A DNA stretch of 64,000 nt, taken from Mycolicibacterium goodii (GTDB lineage: Bacteria; Actinomycetota; Actinomycetes; Mycobacteriales; Mycobacteriaceae). The stretch covers positions 2,046,001 through 2,110,000 of the forward strand of contig NZ_CP092364.2 of assembly GCF_022370755.2 (NCBI RefSeq), written 5' to 3'. Shown here piece by piece: positions 16,201-28,672 of this stretch. Every line of letters starts with the position of its first letter. Within the stretch, counting starts at the first letter, position 1. Position numbers and translations under genes: made by a program. The notes under the pieces were generated by a model that worked only from the letters and a program-made list of their open reading frames with translations, was not told the DNA's origin and made no database searches.

Positions 16201-16209
16201 ACGCCGTAG
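13201..16209 (+). CDS. PhaC-like alpha/beta hydrolase fused to an AMP-binding-fold domain (Rv1683-like)
   Basis: A 1002-residue two-domain protein. Residues about 60-370 form an alpha/beta hydrolase of the polyhydroxyalkanoate-synthase type, with the nucleophile in GYSQGG (Ser148), an acid region GEVDD and a histidine in RAGHFG. Residues about 440-980 resemble fatty-acyl-AMP/CoA ligases (TYEAVDRRINN, LTPLHHQSG). The M. tuberculosis equivalent, as I recall, is annotated as a bifunctional acyl-CoA synthase/lipase. The P-loop is degenerate (FSTIGGELIPRQ, without the usual Thr-Gly-x-Pro-Lys-Gly), so adenylation is doubtful. Start: GGGGAG lies 6 bases before TTG 13201 and 9 before GTG 13204; either is possible. 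Confidence 0.85.
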   Translation: MVDFSAVTKPIERLLATAQNGLEVLRYGGLETGAVPSPFQIIQSVPMFRLRRYFPPDARPGAEQVGPPVLMVHPMMMSADMWDVTRESGAVGILHRAGIDPWVIDFGEPDKVEGGMERTLADHVVALSEAIDTVREVTGRDVHLAGYSQGGMFAYQTAAYRRSKDLASIIAFGSPVDTLAALPMNLPSSIAPAAADFMADHVFSRIDIPGWLARTGFQMLDPIKTAQSRIDFLRQLHDREALLPREQQRRFLASEGWIAWSGPAISELLKQFIAHNRMITGGFSIHGDLVTLSDIDCPILAVVGEVDDIGQPASVRGIKRAAPQAEVYEYLIRAGHFGLVVGSKASEQTWPTVARWVKWLESGEPMPEGVVPMATQPADQHEGGVSIASRITHGANAATEVAFEVARSAAGALVTANKSARTLVVETARTLPRLARLGQVNDHTRISLGRIMSEQARNAPNGEALLFDGRVHTYEAVDRRINNVVRGLIDVGVRQGAHVGVLMETRPSALVAIAALSRLGAVAVLIPPDVDLPEAVRLGGVSEIIADPSHLESALELDVRVLVLGGGEDRNLNLPEGADVTDMEQIDPERVELPGWYRPNPGLARDLAFVGFSTIGGELIPRQITNYRWALSAFGTASAANLGRADTVYCLTPLHHQSGLLVSLGGAVVGGSRIALSRGLQPNRFLQEIRQYGVTVVSYTWAMLREVIDDPSFRLTGSHPVRLFIGSGMPAGLWKRVIEVFEPAQVVEFFATTDGQAVLANVAGHKVGSKGRPLPGGGQIELAAYDPDDDLILEDHQGFVRRADANEVGVLLARPRGPIDPTAVVKRGVFAPADTWVSTEYLFRRDEDGDYWQVDNRGSVIRTERGPVFATTVSDAVGRLNAVDMAVTYGVDLGDREVAVTALALRPGGSIPTADLTLALTELPVGHSPDFVHVVPDMELSATYRPLVAPLREAGIPKPHRRNSWYFDADTGTYKRLTQAVRAELAGDDKDDAAVPSQKATP

Positions 16210-16276
16210 GAACCACCATGCCGTCGACCGGGTGCGCTGTTAGGCTCCCGCTGGCGGCAGACTGACTGGAGGACTG

Positions 16277-16816
16277 ATGGCAGCACGAACCGGCAGCACG
16301 AACCCCGACGGTTGGCGCCGTGCTGTGCCCGCGGCCATCGCGGGCGGCACACTGGCTGCCGGACTCCTGTTCGGCGCCGCGGCGCCCACCGCGTTCGCGG
16401 TGCCGTCCACCAAGGACAACGACGCGCCGGCGGTGCCGCAGGTCTCGCCTGACGAAGTACTGGTCCAGATCTCCAACGAGTACGCGACGGGCCGGGGCGG
16501 GGGACAGGTGTCCAACCTGATCCACGACGTGATGAAACTGCGTCAGCAGGGCTATCGTCCGTCGAACTCCAATGCCACCGCGCTCGCCGAGGCGCTCGGC
16601 AAGCGGCCCAACCAGACCCCGCTCGTCGAGGCGCTCAAGAGCACGCTGGCCTATCAGCGCAAGCTGCAGGCGCAGTCGCAGGCGTCGATCACCGGCGGCG
16701 GGGTGACCGCCGGAATCAACCAGGCGCCCCCGGGGATGCCGGTCGACCCGACAAACCCGAACAACACCGGAGTGTTCATCGGCCCGAGTGGCGGCGTTGC
16801 GCTGCCCGTCGGATAG
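16277..16816 (+). CDS. Small secreted protein of unknown function
   Basis: Predicted exported protein of 179 residues. A basic N-terminus is followed by a hydrophobic core and a signal-peptidase-like site (GLLFGAAAPTAFA, then VP) near residue 40. The mature part is hydrophilic, with a helical middle (LIHDVMKLRQQGY, ALGKRP, LKSTLAYQRKLQAQSQ) and a Gly/Pro/Asn-rich tail. No cysteine lipobox or catalytic motif is visible. A good ribosome-binding site (GGAGG) precedes the ATG and a TTAGGCT element about 40 bases upstream could be a -10 box. I do not recognise a named family. Confidence 0.8.
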   Translation: MAARTGSTNPDGWRRAVPAAIAGGTLAAGLLFGAAAPTAFAVPSTKDNDAPAVPQVSPDEVLVQISNEYATGRGGGQVSNLIHDVMKLRQQGYRPSNSNATALAEALGKRPNQTPLVEALKSTLAYQRKLQAQSQASITGGGVTAGINQAPPGMPVDPTNPNNTGVFIGPSGGVALPVG

Positions 16817-16825
16817 CGTCGCGGT

Positions 16826-17035
16826 GTGGTCGACGAAAAGCTGCTGAGCATCCTGGTCTGCCCGCAGGATCGCGGTCCGCTCCTGCTGGTCGGGAACGAA
16901 TGGTTGTACAACCCGCGGCTGCGTCGCGCCTACCGCATCGAAGACGGCATCCCGGTGCTGCTGATCGACGAGGCGGTCACCGTCGACGACGACGCCGAGC
17001 ACCAGCGGCTAATCGAGCGTGCCGAGTCCCGGTAG
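16826..17035 (+). CDS. Trm112-like small protein (Rv1684-like)
   Basis: The 69 residues match the Trm112p/UPF0434 fold: KLLSILVCPQDRGPL, then YRIEDGIPVLL and a C-terminal acidic helix. Family members are small partners of methyltransferases. Here only one of the zinc-binding cysteines of canonical Trm112 remains, as in many bacterial members, so metal binding is unlikely. The GTG start is 10 bases after the secreted-protein gene. Its last 27 bases overlap the end of the convergent TetR gene. Confidence 0.8.
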   Translation: MVDEKLLSILVCPQDRGPLLLVGNEWLYNPRLRRAYRIEDGIPVLLIDEAVTVDDDAEHQRLIERAESR

Positions 17036-17644
17036 CTCACCGGTGAGATAACGCTGCAAGTTGGGTGCGATCGTCTCGACGATCTGCTCCACCGGCAGCG
17101 ACTTGAACGGTTCGAGTTCGAGGATGTAGCGCGCCATCACGACACCCACCAGTTGCGATGCCACGAACTGCACCCGGATGCGGCCGCTTCCCACCGGATT
17201 GTCGACGCGGGAACCCACCTCACCGACGATGACCTCCTGCAGGAATGACCGCACCAGGGACACGTCGTTGCCGGCAAGGATCGACCTCAGCGTGGCGATG
17301 AAACCCTGACCCAGCTCGGAATCCCACAGCGGCAGCAGCAGTGACGGCAGGGTGTGCCCGATCTGCTCGACCGGCACCTCGCGTAACGGCCCGATGACCT
17401 CCATCGGGTCGATGGGGATGTGGATGGCCGCCGCGAAAAGCTGGGTCTTGGTGCCGAAGTAGTGGTGCACCAGCGCGGGATCCACATCGGCGCCAGCGGC
17501 CACGGCGCGGATCGAGGTTTTGTCGAAACCATTGCGGGCGAACAGCTCTCGCGCCGACGTCAGGATTCGCTCCCGGGTGTCCGATGCGCCGGGCGGTCGG
17601 CCGGGGCGTTTGCGTTCGCGTCCGGTGGCAGAGGTGGCGGTCAA
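17009..17644 (-). CDS. TetR-family regulator of the adjacent ABC exporter
   Basis: The 211 residues have an N-terminal TetR helix-turn-helix (RILTSARELFARNGFDKTSIR..DVDPALVHHYFGTKTQLF, about residues 25-70) and a variable helical ligand-binding C-terminus. A basic leader with RKRPGRPPG precedes the HTH. It is the last gene of the ATPase-permease-TetR unit, 13 bp after the permease, so it should be co-transcribed with the transporter and act on the tandem palindromes at the ATPase start. The effector is unknown. Equivalent to Rv1685c by position. Confidence 0.9.
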   Translation of the reverse strand: MTATSATGRERKRPGRPPGASDTRERILTSARELFARNGFDKTSIRAVAAGADVDPALVHHYFGTKTQLFAAAIHIPIDPMEVIGPLREVPVEQIGHTLPSLLLPLWDSELGQGFIATLRSILAGNDVSLVRSFLQEVIVGEVGSRVDNPVGSGRIRVQFVASQLVGVVMARYILELEPFKSLPVEQIVETIAPNLQRYLTGELPGLGTLD

Positions 17645-17657
17645 CTCGTTCCTCGGG

Positions 17658-18431
17658 TCAAGGTGTCCGTCTGCGCAGCGTCACCGCTGCCAGACACAGC
17701 GCGAGCACCGCGAAACCCACCACCACGGCGATGTCGCGCACCGCGGTGGCAGTCAGGTCAGGATATGCGCCGACTTCCTGCAACGCCTCCAACGCATAAC
17801 TGGCGGGCAGGGCGTTGCTCACCCACTGCAACCATTCCGGCAGCGCCGCACGCGGCACGATGATCCCGCACAACAGCAGCTGCGGCGCGATCACCACCGG
17901 CATGAACTGCACGGCCTGGAACTCGGTCCGCGCGAACGCGCTGCACAGCAGACCCAGCCCGACACCCAGCACGGCGTTGATGATCGCGATCGTCACCACC
18001 AGAAGCGGGCTGCCCTCGGTGCGGAACCCCAGCAACCAGAACGCCACGATGCACGCGAGAGTGGCCTGGGCGGCGGCCGCGAGGGAGAACGCCGTGCCGT
18101 ACGCGGCGAGCAGATCGAACCGCCGCAACGGGGTGGTGAGAATGCGTTCGAGCGTCCCCGACACCCGCTCGCGTTGCATGGTGATCGACGTGATCAAGAA
18201 CATCACGACGAGGGGAAAGACGCCGAGCATGATCAGGCATGCGGTGTTGAACGGCGACGGCGTGCCGGCAGGTCGCGCGGTGTCGTCGAACATGAAGTAG
18301 ATCAGCGTGATGATCAGGCTCGGCACCAGCAGGATCATGGCGACGCTGCGGTGGTCGCCGGCGAGTTGCCGCAGGATCCGGGTGGTGGTCGCTGAGTACG
18401 CGTGCGGGCCCCGCGCCCGCTGGGTGTTCAC
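17658..18431 (-). CDS. ABC-2 type exporter permease
   Basis: Membrane subunit of a two-gene ABC exporter, 257 residues, with about six hydrophobic segments (MILLVPSLIITLIYFMF, MLGVFPLVVMFLITSI, LACIVAFWLLGF, AIINAVLGVGLGLL, and two nearer the C-terminus). The conserved ABC-2 cytosolic motif QRERVSGTLERILTTPL lies between segments 2 and 3. The GTG start overlaps the ATPase stop (GTGA on the minus strand). The frame stays open upstream within the ATPase gene, but that region has no protein character. Equivalent to Rv1686c by position. Confidence 0.9.
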   Translation of the reverse strand: MNTQRARGPHAYSATTTRILRQLAGDHRSVAMILLVPSLIITLIYFMFDDTARPAGTPSPFNTACLIMLGVFPLVVMFLITSITMQRERVSGTLERILTTPLRRFDLLAAYGTAFSLAAAAQATLACIVAFWLLGFRTEGSPLLVVTIAIINAVLGVGLGLLCSAFARTEFQAVQFMPVVIAPQLLLCGIIVPRAALPEWLQWVSNALPASYALEALQEVGAYPDLTATAVRDIAVVVGFAVLALCLAAVTLRRRTP

Positions 18432-19195
18432 GCTGCCGCGGTGTACTGCCTGATGACGGCCAGGAATGCTTGTTCCAGGGAACTGCATGAGGTGTCCTCT
18501 CGTAGCCGGGCCGGGGTGGTGTGGGCGAGGAGCCTGCCCTCGCGCATCAGCAGCAGATCCGCGCAGTGGTCCGCCTCGTCCATGACGTGGCTGGACACGA
18601 GCAACGTGGTGCCGCGCTCGGCCAGGTCGTTGAACTGCTGCCACAGGTCGACCCGCAACAGCGGGTCGAGGCCGACGGTGGGTTCGTCGAGAACCAGCAG
18701 TTCCGGTTCGGCGACCAGCGCGCAGGCGAGTGACGCCCGGGTGCGCTGACCTCCCGACAGGCTGCCGCAATAGGCGCTGCGCTGGTCCACGAGGCCGACG
18801 GCCGAGACGGCCTGTTCGGCCGCCGCCGGAGGGGCGCCGTACAGCGCCGCGAAGTAGCGCACATTGTCGATCACCCGCAGGTCGTCGTAGATCGTGGGGT
18901 TCTGCGTGACGTAGCCGACCCGGTGCCGCAGCGGGGCAGAACCCGCAGGATGGCCGAGGACGGTGACGGTCCCTTTCGCGACGATCTGGGTGCCGACGAC
19001 GCAGCGCATGAGAGTCGTCTTGCCGCAGCCCGAGGGTCCGAGCAGGCCCGTGATGGTGCCGCGCGCGATCCGCACGGAGACGTCCTGCAGCGCGGGCCTC
19101 CCGCCGCGGACGACGTGCAAGCTGTCGATGTCGATCGCCGGTTTCCGCAGGTCTCCGGTCGACGAGGGGAATTCATCACACGATGAAGTCATCAT
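18428..19195 (-). CDS. ABC exporter ATP-binding subunit
   Basis: ATPase partner of the ABC-2 permease, 255 residues: Walker A GPSGCGKTT, Q-loop VTQNPTIYDDL, signature LSGGQRTR, Walker B LLVLDEPTVGLDP and the H-loop VSSHVMDEA. This subtype is common in drug and lipid exporters of the DrrA/CcmA kind. It begins with two consecutive ATG codons, and the tandem TetR-type palindromes cover those codons and the first few after them. The mRNA is therefore probably leaderless, or translation starts farther in. Equivalent to Rv1687c by position. Confidence 0.92.
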   Translation of the reverse strand: MMTSSCDEFPSSTGDLRKPAIDIDSLHVVRGGRPALQDVSVRIARGTITGLLGPSGCGKTTLMRCVVGTQIVAKGTVTVLGHPAGSAPLRHRVGYVTQNPTIYDDLRVIDNVRYFAALYGAPPAAAEQAVSAVGLVDQRSAYCGSLSGGQRTRASLACALVAEPELLVLDEPTVGLDPLLRVDLWQQFNDLAERGTTLLVSSHVMDEADHCADLLLMREGRLLAHTTPARLREDTSCSSLEQAFLAVIRQYTAAA

Positions 19196-19203
19196 GAGAT
19201 GAA
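19172..19203 (-). promoter_or_regulatory. Tandem TetR-type operator over the exporter start
   Basis: Two abutting 16-bp palindromes: TTCATC-ACAC-GATGAA (19172-19187, perfect arms) and GTCATC-ATGA-GATGAA (19188-19203, one arm mismatch). They span the ATG codons at 19190-19195. Spacing and symmetry fit two TetR dimers, and the regulator is encoded in the same operon, which suggests autoregulation. Binding is inferred. Confidence 0.7.
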
Positions 19204-19241
19204 TTGTAGGCCCGTGCGGGGCCGGTGGGAACCGTCCGGAA

Positions 19242-19808
19242 TCAGGCGGCTGTCTCCAGCAGGCCGATGATGTCGGCGCGCAACCTCGCGCTGTCGACGT
19301 GCTCGGTGATCAGGGACAGCGTGTACTCGTCGCCTCCGCGCAGGATGCCCAGCATCACGTGTTCGGAGCCGATCTCGGAGTCCTTGTGCGCGATGGCTTC
19401 CCGCAACGCCAGCTCCAGTGCCTTCTTGGTGGGCTTGGTGAACGGGATGTTCCCGCGGCGGCGCCGTCGTCGCCCGGACCGGCGTAACGCACCGTCCCAC
19501 GCATCGGCGCCGAACGTGCGCGACACACTGTCGCGCACGGCATGCAGGTCGATGCCGATCGACCGCAGCGCGGCGGCGTCGCGGTCGAAGGTCTCGTCTT
19601 CGGGGGTGGCCACCGACTCCAGCCGGGCGCGAACCGCGTCGGCCGTCAGTCCGTGGCCGGCGAGCACCGCGGCGAGGTCGCGCCCGGCACTCTGGAGCAC
19701 GCCGACCAGCAGGTGTTCGGGCCGGATCTCCTCGGACTGCAGCTCCCGCGCCTCCTCCTGGGCGAGCACCACCGATACCCGGGCATGACGGCTGAACCGC
19801 TCGAACAT
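19242..19808 (-). CDS. Stand-alone Clp N-domain protein
   Basis: The 188 residues contain two Clp_N repeats, the substrate/adaptor-docking module of ClpA/ClpC ATPases, without any ATPase domain. Repeat 1 runs from FSRHARVSVVLAQEEAREL through IRPEHLLVGVL; repeat 2 has FTKPTKKALELALREA followed by IGSEHVMLGIL. A run of arginines (about 110-117) separates them. Such proteins may compete for Clp adaptors, but no role is shown here. An AAGGAG site precedes the ATG, which lies one base after the stop of the upstream HTH gene, so the two form an operon. Confidence 0.85.
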   Translation of the reverse strand: MFERFSRHARVSVVLAQEEARELQSEEIRPEHLLVGVLQSAGRDLAAVLAGHGLTADAVRARLESVATPEDETFDRDAAALRSIGIDLHAVRDSVSRTFGADAWDGALRRSGRRRRRRGNIPFTKPTKKALELALREAIAHKDSEIGSEHVMLGILRGGDEYTLSLITEHVDSARLRADIIGLLETAA

Positions 19809-19809
19809 C

Positions 19810-20019
19810 TCAACTCCTTCGGTTGTACTTCTGGTGCACGGCCTGGCGGCTGACGCCGAGCGAATCGGCGATGGCCTGCCAGCTCCAGCCCTGCGCGCGG
19901 GCGTTCGCGACATGGATGGCCTCGAGCCGTTCCTGGAGACGGCGCAGTGCGCGCACGGCATCGAGTCCGACGGCGGGATCCACGCTGGCCATCGCCTCGG
20001 CCGTCAGGTCGTCGTTCAT
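19810..20019 (-). CDS. Small helix-turn-helix regulator
   Basis: The 69-residue protein is a helix (VRALRRLQERLEAIHVANARA) followed by a clear helix-turn-helix (WSWQAIADSLGVSRQAVHQKY) and a short basic end. The start is the ATG at 20019; the frame is open farther upstream but crosses the mpg promoter region and lacks protein character. It is coupled to the Clp_N gene and divergent from mpg. Two palindromes with GTCAA/TTGAC half-sites sit just upstream and are the natural candidates for its own operator. Confidence 0.85.
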   Translation of the reverse strand: MNDDLTAEAMASVDPAVGLDAVRALRRLQERLEAIHVANARAQGWSWQAIADSLGVSRQAVHQKYNRRS

Positions 20020-20023
20020 AGCT

Positions 20024-20068
20024 GTCAAGTTAGCTTGACGGTCAGGAGGTGTCAACGAAACTTGACAC
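20024..20068. promoter_or_regulatory. Paired GTCAA/TTGAC palindromes between HTH gene and mpg
   Basis: First palindrome: GTCAAG-TTAG-CTTGAC at 20024-20039, ending 5 bases from the HTH start codon. Second: GTGTCAA-CGAAAC-TTGACAC at 20049-20068. Both share GTCAA/TTGAC half-sites, and the second contains TTGACA-like -35 elements on both strands. Likely the autoregulatory operator of the HTH/Clp_N pair, which could also affect divergent mpg. Binding is inferred. Confidence 0.65.
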
Positions 20069-20093
20069 GGGGGCACGAGGCACAATCGCATCG

Positions 20094-20717
20094 ATGAGCG
20101 CCGACCTGCTGACCGGGGACCCGATCGCGGCAGCGCGTCGACTGGTCGGCGCCCACCTGGTCGGAAGGGGCGTCGCCGCCACGATCGTCGAGGTCGAGGC
20201 CTACGGCGGGCCGCCCGATGGGCCCTGGCCGGACGCGGCGTCGCATTCCTTCCGCGGGCCCGGCGTACGGAACTCGGTGATGTTCGGCCCACCGGGGCGG
20301 CTGTACACCTATCGCAGTCACGGCATCCATGTGTGCGCCAACGTGGTGTGCGGATACGACGGGATCGCGGGTGCCGTGCTGCTGCGGGCCGCGGTCGTGA
20401 CGGGAGGGTTCAAGTGTGCGCAGCGCCGACGCGGTCCGCGTGTGCTGCCGAAAGCGTTGGCCCGCGGGCCGGGAAATCTGTGCTCGGCGCTCGGAATCCT
20501 CATGGAAGACAACGGAATCGACCTTTTCGACGACGCGAGCCCGGTACGGCTGAACCTCGACGGGCGAGTTGCGGACTCCGTCGACGTCCTCGAAGGACCC
20601 CGAGTGGGGGTCAGCCAGGCGGCCGACCGGCCGTGGCGTTTCTGGCTCGCGTCGACCCCCGAGGTGTCGGCCTACCGGCGCAGCCCACGAGCACCGGCGC
20701 CGGGCAGCAGCGACTGA
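20094..20717 (+). CDS. mpg: 3-methyladenine DNA glycosylase (AAG/MPG family)
   Basis: Base-excision-repair enzyme that removes alkylated purines. The 207 residues carry family motifs: [20 protein letters not shown] with the catalytic glutamate region, [16 protein letters not shown], and [13 protein letters not shown]. Length matches bacterial members (about 200). The ATG at 20094 is preferred; an in-frame GTG at 20049 falls inside the divergent operator and adds only non-conserved residues. Equivalent to Rv1688, directly upstream of tyrS as in M. tuberculosis. Confidence 0.93.
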   Translation: MSADLLTGDPIAAARRLVGAHLVGRGVAATIVEVEAYGGPPDGPWPDAASHSFRGPGVRNSVMFGPPGRLYTYRSHGIHVCANVVCGYDGIAGAVLLRAAVVTGGFKCAQRRRGPRVLPKALARGPGNLCSALGILMEDNGIDLFDDASPVRLNLDGRVADSVDVLEGPRVGVSQAADRPWRFWLASTPEVSAYRRSPRAPAPGSSD

Positions 20718-20735
20718 TGCGGGATGATCGTTCCC

Positions 20736-22046
20736 GTGACTTCAAGCGCAACCGGAATCCTCGATGAGTTGGACTGGCGCGGGCTGATCGCACAGTCGAC
20801 GGACCGTGAGGTCCTGGCGAGCGACCTCGCCAAGGGGCCGATGACGGTCTATTCCGGGTTCGATCCGACCGCTCCGAGTCTGCACGCCGGCCATCTGGTT
20901 CCGCTGCTCACACTGCGTCGTTTCCAGCAGGCCGGCCACCGGCCGATCGTGCTGGCCGGTGGCGCGACCGGGATGATCGGTGACCCCAGGGATACCGCCG
21001 AACGCACGCTGAACACCGCCGACACCGTGGCCGACTGGGCGGACCGGATCCGTGGCCAGCTCGAACGGTTCGTCGAGTTCGACGACTCGCCGACCGGTGC
21101 GGTCGTCGAGAACAACCTGACCTGGACCGGTGAGCTCTCGGCGATCAGCTTTCTTCGCGACATCGGCAAGTACTTCTCGGTCAACGTCATGCTCGACCGC
21201 GAGACGGTGCGACGCCGGCTCGAAGGCGACGGCATCTCCTACACCGAGTTCAGCTACATGCTGCTGCAGGCCAACGACTACGTCGAGCTGCACCAGCGGC
21301 ACGGCTGCGCACTGCAGATCGGCGGGTCCGATCAATGGGGCAACATCGTGGCAGGCGTGCGCCTGGTCCGTCAGAAGGTCGGGGCCACCGTCCATGCGAT
21401 GACGACGCCGCTGGTCACCGACTCCGAGGGCAAGAAGTTCGGCAAGTCGACCGGCGGTGGGAATCTCTGGCTCGACTCAGAGATGACCAGCCCGTACGCG
21501 TGGTACCAGTACTTCGTCAACACCGCCGACGCCGACGTCCTCGGTTATCTGCGCTGGTTCACGTTCCTGACGCCCGACGAGCTGGCCGAACTCGCCGACG
21601 CCACCGCGAACAGGCCGCACGAGCGTGCCGCTCAGCGGCGCTTGGCCCGCGAACTGACGACACTCGTCCACGGCGAGGGCGCGACGAAATCGGTCGAATA
21701 CGCCAGTCAGGCGTTGTTCGGTCGCGGTGAGCTCGCCGATCTCGACGAATCGACGTTGTCCGCGGCACTGCACGAGGCCGGCAACGGCCAAGTGGCCGAG
21801 TTGACGCCCGGCGTACCGGACTCGATCGTCGACCTCTTGGTCGCCACGGGACTCTCGAACAGCAAGGGTGCGGCACGGCGCACGGTCGCCGAGGGCGGCG
21901 TCTATGTGAACAATGCGCGCATCGAAAGCGACGAGTGGGTACCACAAGAATCCGATTTCCTGCACGAAGGCTGGCTGGTGTTGCGGCGTGGCAAGCGCCA
22001 CATCGCGGGGGTGCGGCGCGTGACGGCGTCTGACCAGGGAAAATGA
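20736..22046 (+). CDS. tyrS: Tyrosyl-tRNA synthetase
   Basis: Class I synthetase charging tRNA-Tyr. About 436 residues: the HIGH-type motif is HAGH ([12 protein letters not shown]), tyrosine-site residues lie in YSGFDP and the LLQANDY helix, the KMSKS-type loop is KFGKS, and a C-terminal S4 RNA-binding domain follows ([18 protein letters not shown]). The GTG at 20736 fits the short leader of the M. tuberculosis protein; an ATG at 20724 would add four residues. The rRNA promoter begins 18 bp after the stop with no terminator between, so read-through into the rRNA operon is possible. Confidence 0.95.
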   Translation: MTSSATGILDELDWRGLIAQSTDREVLASDLAKGPMTVYSGFDPTAPSLHAGHLVPLLTLRRFQQAGHRPIVLAGGATGMIGDPRDTAERTLNTADTVADWADRIRGQLERFVEFDDSPTGAVVENNLTWTGELSAISFLRDIGKYFSVNVMLDRETVRRRLEGDGISYTEFSYMLLQANDYVELHQRHGCALQIGGSDQWGNIVAGVRLVRQKVGATVHAMTTPLVTDSEGKKFGKSTGGGNLWLDSEMTSPYAWYQYFVNTADADVLGYLRWFTFLTPDELAELADATANRPHERAAQRRLARELTTLVHGEGATKSVEYASQALFGRGELADLDESTLSAALHEAGNGQVAELTPGVPDSIVDLLVATGLSNSKGAARRTVAEGGVYVNNARIESDEWVPQESDFLHEGWLVLRRGKRHIAGVRRVTASDQGK

Positions 22047-22063
22047 CTCTCTGACCTGGGGAT

Positions 22064-22092
22064 TTGACTCCCAGTTTCCAAGGACGTAACTT
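22064..22092 (+). promoter_or_regulatory. Sigma-A promoter of the rRNA operon (rrnB P1 type)
   Basis: A -35 box TTGACT (22064-22069) and a -10 box TAACTT (22087-22092) are separated by exactly 17 bp, with a predicted start near 22099. Position after tyrS and the single strong promoter agree with what I recall for the rrnB operon of M. smegmatis. Confidence 0.85.
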
Positions 22093-22192
22093 ATTCCAGG
22101 TCAGCGCGACACGGCCCAGCCGGGAAGCGAAGACAAAGTCCGAGAGAGACTCCCACTAAGGTGGGGGTTCCTCGCTGCCACTAGAGAATGCA

Positions 22193-22257
22193 GCGGCTTT
22201 TAGCCGCCGGGTTCTTGCGCGGCAAACTCGGGCGTGTTGTTTGAGAACTCAATAGTG
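22193..22257 (+). promoter_or_regulatory. rRNA leader: hairpin and antitermination boxA region
   Basis: The leader (about 22099-22378) contains a GCGGC-TTTTA-GCCGC hairpin at 22193-22207 and the conserved mycobacterial antitermination element around TGTTTGAGAACTCAATAGTG (22238-22257). An earlier CCCAC-TAAG-GTGGG hairpin lies near 22152-22165. These should recruit Nus factors for processive rRNA transcription. The rest of the leader to 22378 is T/G-rich and probably pairs with sequence after the 16S for RNase III processing. Confidence 0.75.
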
Positions 22258-22378
22258 TGTTTGGTGGTTTTTGTTTGTTGTTTTTTGTCTGCCCTCTTTC
22301 CCGTTTGGGGGTGGATGTTTTTGATGCCAGTTTTGGTGTCGTTTTGTTAGGTCAGATTTTTCTGAATTGCCTTTTAGG

Positions 22379-27399
<5,021 letters not shown>

Positions 27400-27540
27400 A
27401 CCCAACAAACAACCGTTGTAAGCAGACGAAAAGACGCACCGCGCTCGCAACCACACTCCACGGATGATCAAACCGATCACCCCACCACCAAAACAACACC
27501 CACAGATTCACTCTATGTGAACACACATAAGAGAATAGAG

Positions 27541-27655
27541 TTACGGCGGTCCATAGCGGCAGGGAAACGCCCGGTCCCATCCCGAACCCGGAAGCTAAGC
27601 CTGCCAGCGCCGATGATACTACCCTCCCGGGTGGAAAAGTAGGACACCGCCGAAC
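27541..27655 (+). rRNA. rrf: 5S ribosomal RNA
   Basis: About 115 nt beginning TTACGGCGGTCCATAGCGG and ending near ACACCGCCGAA; the ends pair as the 5S acceptor stem (GGCGGT/ACCGCC). The loop-A/B segments CCCGGTCCCATCCCGAACC and GAAGCTAAGCC are canonical. It closes the operon, followed 10 bases later by a strong terminator hairpin. Confidence 0.96.
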
Positions 27656-27664
27656 ACAAATTAG

Positions 27665-27699
27665 GAATCACCCCCCACGTTTTTCGTGGGGGGTGATTC
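27665..27699 (+). terminator. rRNA operon terminator
   Basis: Perfect 15-bp stem GAATCACCCCCCACG (27665-27679) with CGTGGGGGGTGATTC (27685-27699) around a TTTTT loop, followed by a T-rich tail (TCTTTAT). Unusually strong and well-formed for a mycobacterial terminator, matching the need to stop heavy rRNA transcription. Confidence 0.95.
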
Positions 27700-27825
27700 T
27701 CTTTATCTCGAACTGTTTTGAGAATTGCATTACCTCGCCAGAAATGGGCGGAAATCCCCGCGATTACGGCCGGTCGGACACTGCCCAGTATCCTTTCGGA
27801 AGACAGTGCGGGTAGAAAGGCACAC

Positions 27826-28671
27826 GTGGTCGGAGACAGTCAAGGCGGCGAGGAACGTCGCCCGCGGCGTGCAGCCAGCAACCGCGCATCGAACAACCAG
27901 CGGGGCGGTCGCCCACATGATCCTCGTTCACGGGACCGGCGTCCTCCGCGCTCGTCGGGTCCGGGCCGGGCCCGGCCGGTGCAACCGGAGGGTGCCGAGG
28001 ACAGCCAGGATGCCGCTCCGAGGCTCTCTGCGGACATCGAGGCCAGACAGTTGGCCCCTGAGGTCCGTCGTGAACTCGTGACCCTGGACAAGGCCACAGC
28101 CGACTATGTGGCGCGGCACCTCGTGGCCGCCGGCAACCTGCTCGACGAGGATCCCGAGGCCGCCCTGGCCCACGCGCGCGCCGCGCGGGGCCGCGCCGCC
28201 AGGATCGCGGCCGTCCGCGAAGCCGTCGGTATCGCGGCCTATCACTGTGGGGACTGGGCGCAGGCACTCGCCGAGCTCCGCGCCGCACGCCGGATGGGCA
28301 GCAAATCGCCGCTGCTGCCCATGATCGCCGACTGCGAACGCGGCGTCGGCCGTCCCGAACGCGCGATCGAACTGGCACGCAGCCCTGAGGCCGAGGCGCT
28401 GACAGGTGAGGACGCCGACGAGCTTCGCATCGTCGTGGCAGGCGCCCGCGCCGACCTCGGGCAGTTCGAACAGGCCCTGGCACTGTTGTCCACACCCACG
28501 TTGGACCCCACCAGCAGGGGACAGACCGCGGCTCGTCTGTTCTACGTGTACGCCGAGATCCTGCTCGCGTTGGAACGCACCGACGAGGCCCTGCAGTGGT
28601 TCATCCACGCCGCCGAGGCCGATGTGGAGGGCGTGACCGACGCCGAGGAACGCATCACGGAGTTGTCCTGA
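27826..28671 (+). CDS. TPR-like protein of unknown function (Rv1691-like)
   Basis: A 281-residue protein in two parts. Residues 1-65 are highly charged and disordered (many Arg, Pro, Gly, Gln). Residues about 80-280 are helical repeats of tetratricopeptide type (PEAALAHARAARGRAARIAAV, GDWAQALAELRAARRMG, ALLLALERTDEALQWFIHAA type segments). The GTG at 27826 with GAAAGG just upstream fits the start of the mycobacterial family; the frame is open back to 27718 without protein character. The next gene follows after 1 base. Likely a protein-protein interaction scaffold; partner unknown. Confidence 0.85.
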   Translation: MVGDSQGGEERRPRRAASNRASNNQRGGRPHDPRSRDRRPPRSSGPGRARPVQPEGAEDSQDAAPRLSADIEARQLAPEVRRELVTLDKATADYVARHLVAAGNLLDEDPEAALAHARAARGRAARIAAVREAVGIAAYHCGDWAQALAELRAARRMGSKSPLLPMIADCERGVGRPERAIELARSPEAEALTGEDADELRIVVAGARADLGQFEQALALLSTPTLDPTSRGQTAARLFYVYAEILLALERTDEALQWFIHAAEADVEGVTDAEERITELS

Positions 28672-28672
28672 G

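Noticed and set aside
18432..18770. A longer N-terminus for the ABC permease
   Set aside because: The added 113 residues are antisense-like Arg/His-rich sequence overlapping the ATPase gene in another frame; the GTG overlapping the ATPase stop gives a normal permease.
20049..20093. An upstream GTG start for mpg
   Set aside because: It falls inside the divergent palindromic operator and adds residues without similarity to the family; ATG 20094 gives the normal length.
27718..27825. An upstream extension of the TPR-like gene
   Set aside because: It begins immediately after the rRNA terminator and lacks a ribosome-binding site; GTG 27826 has one and matches the family start.
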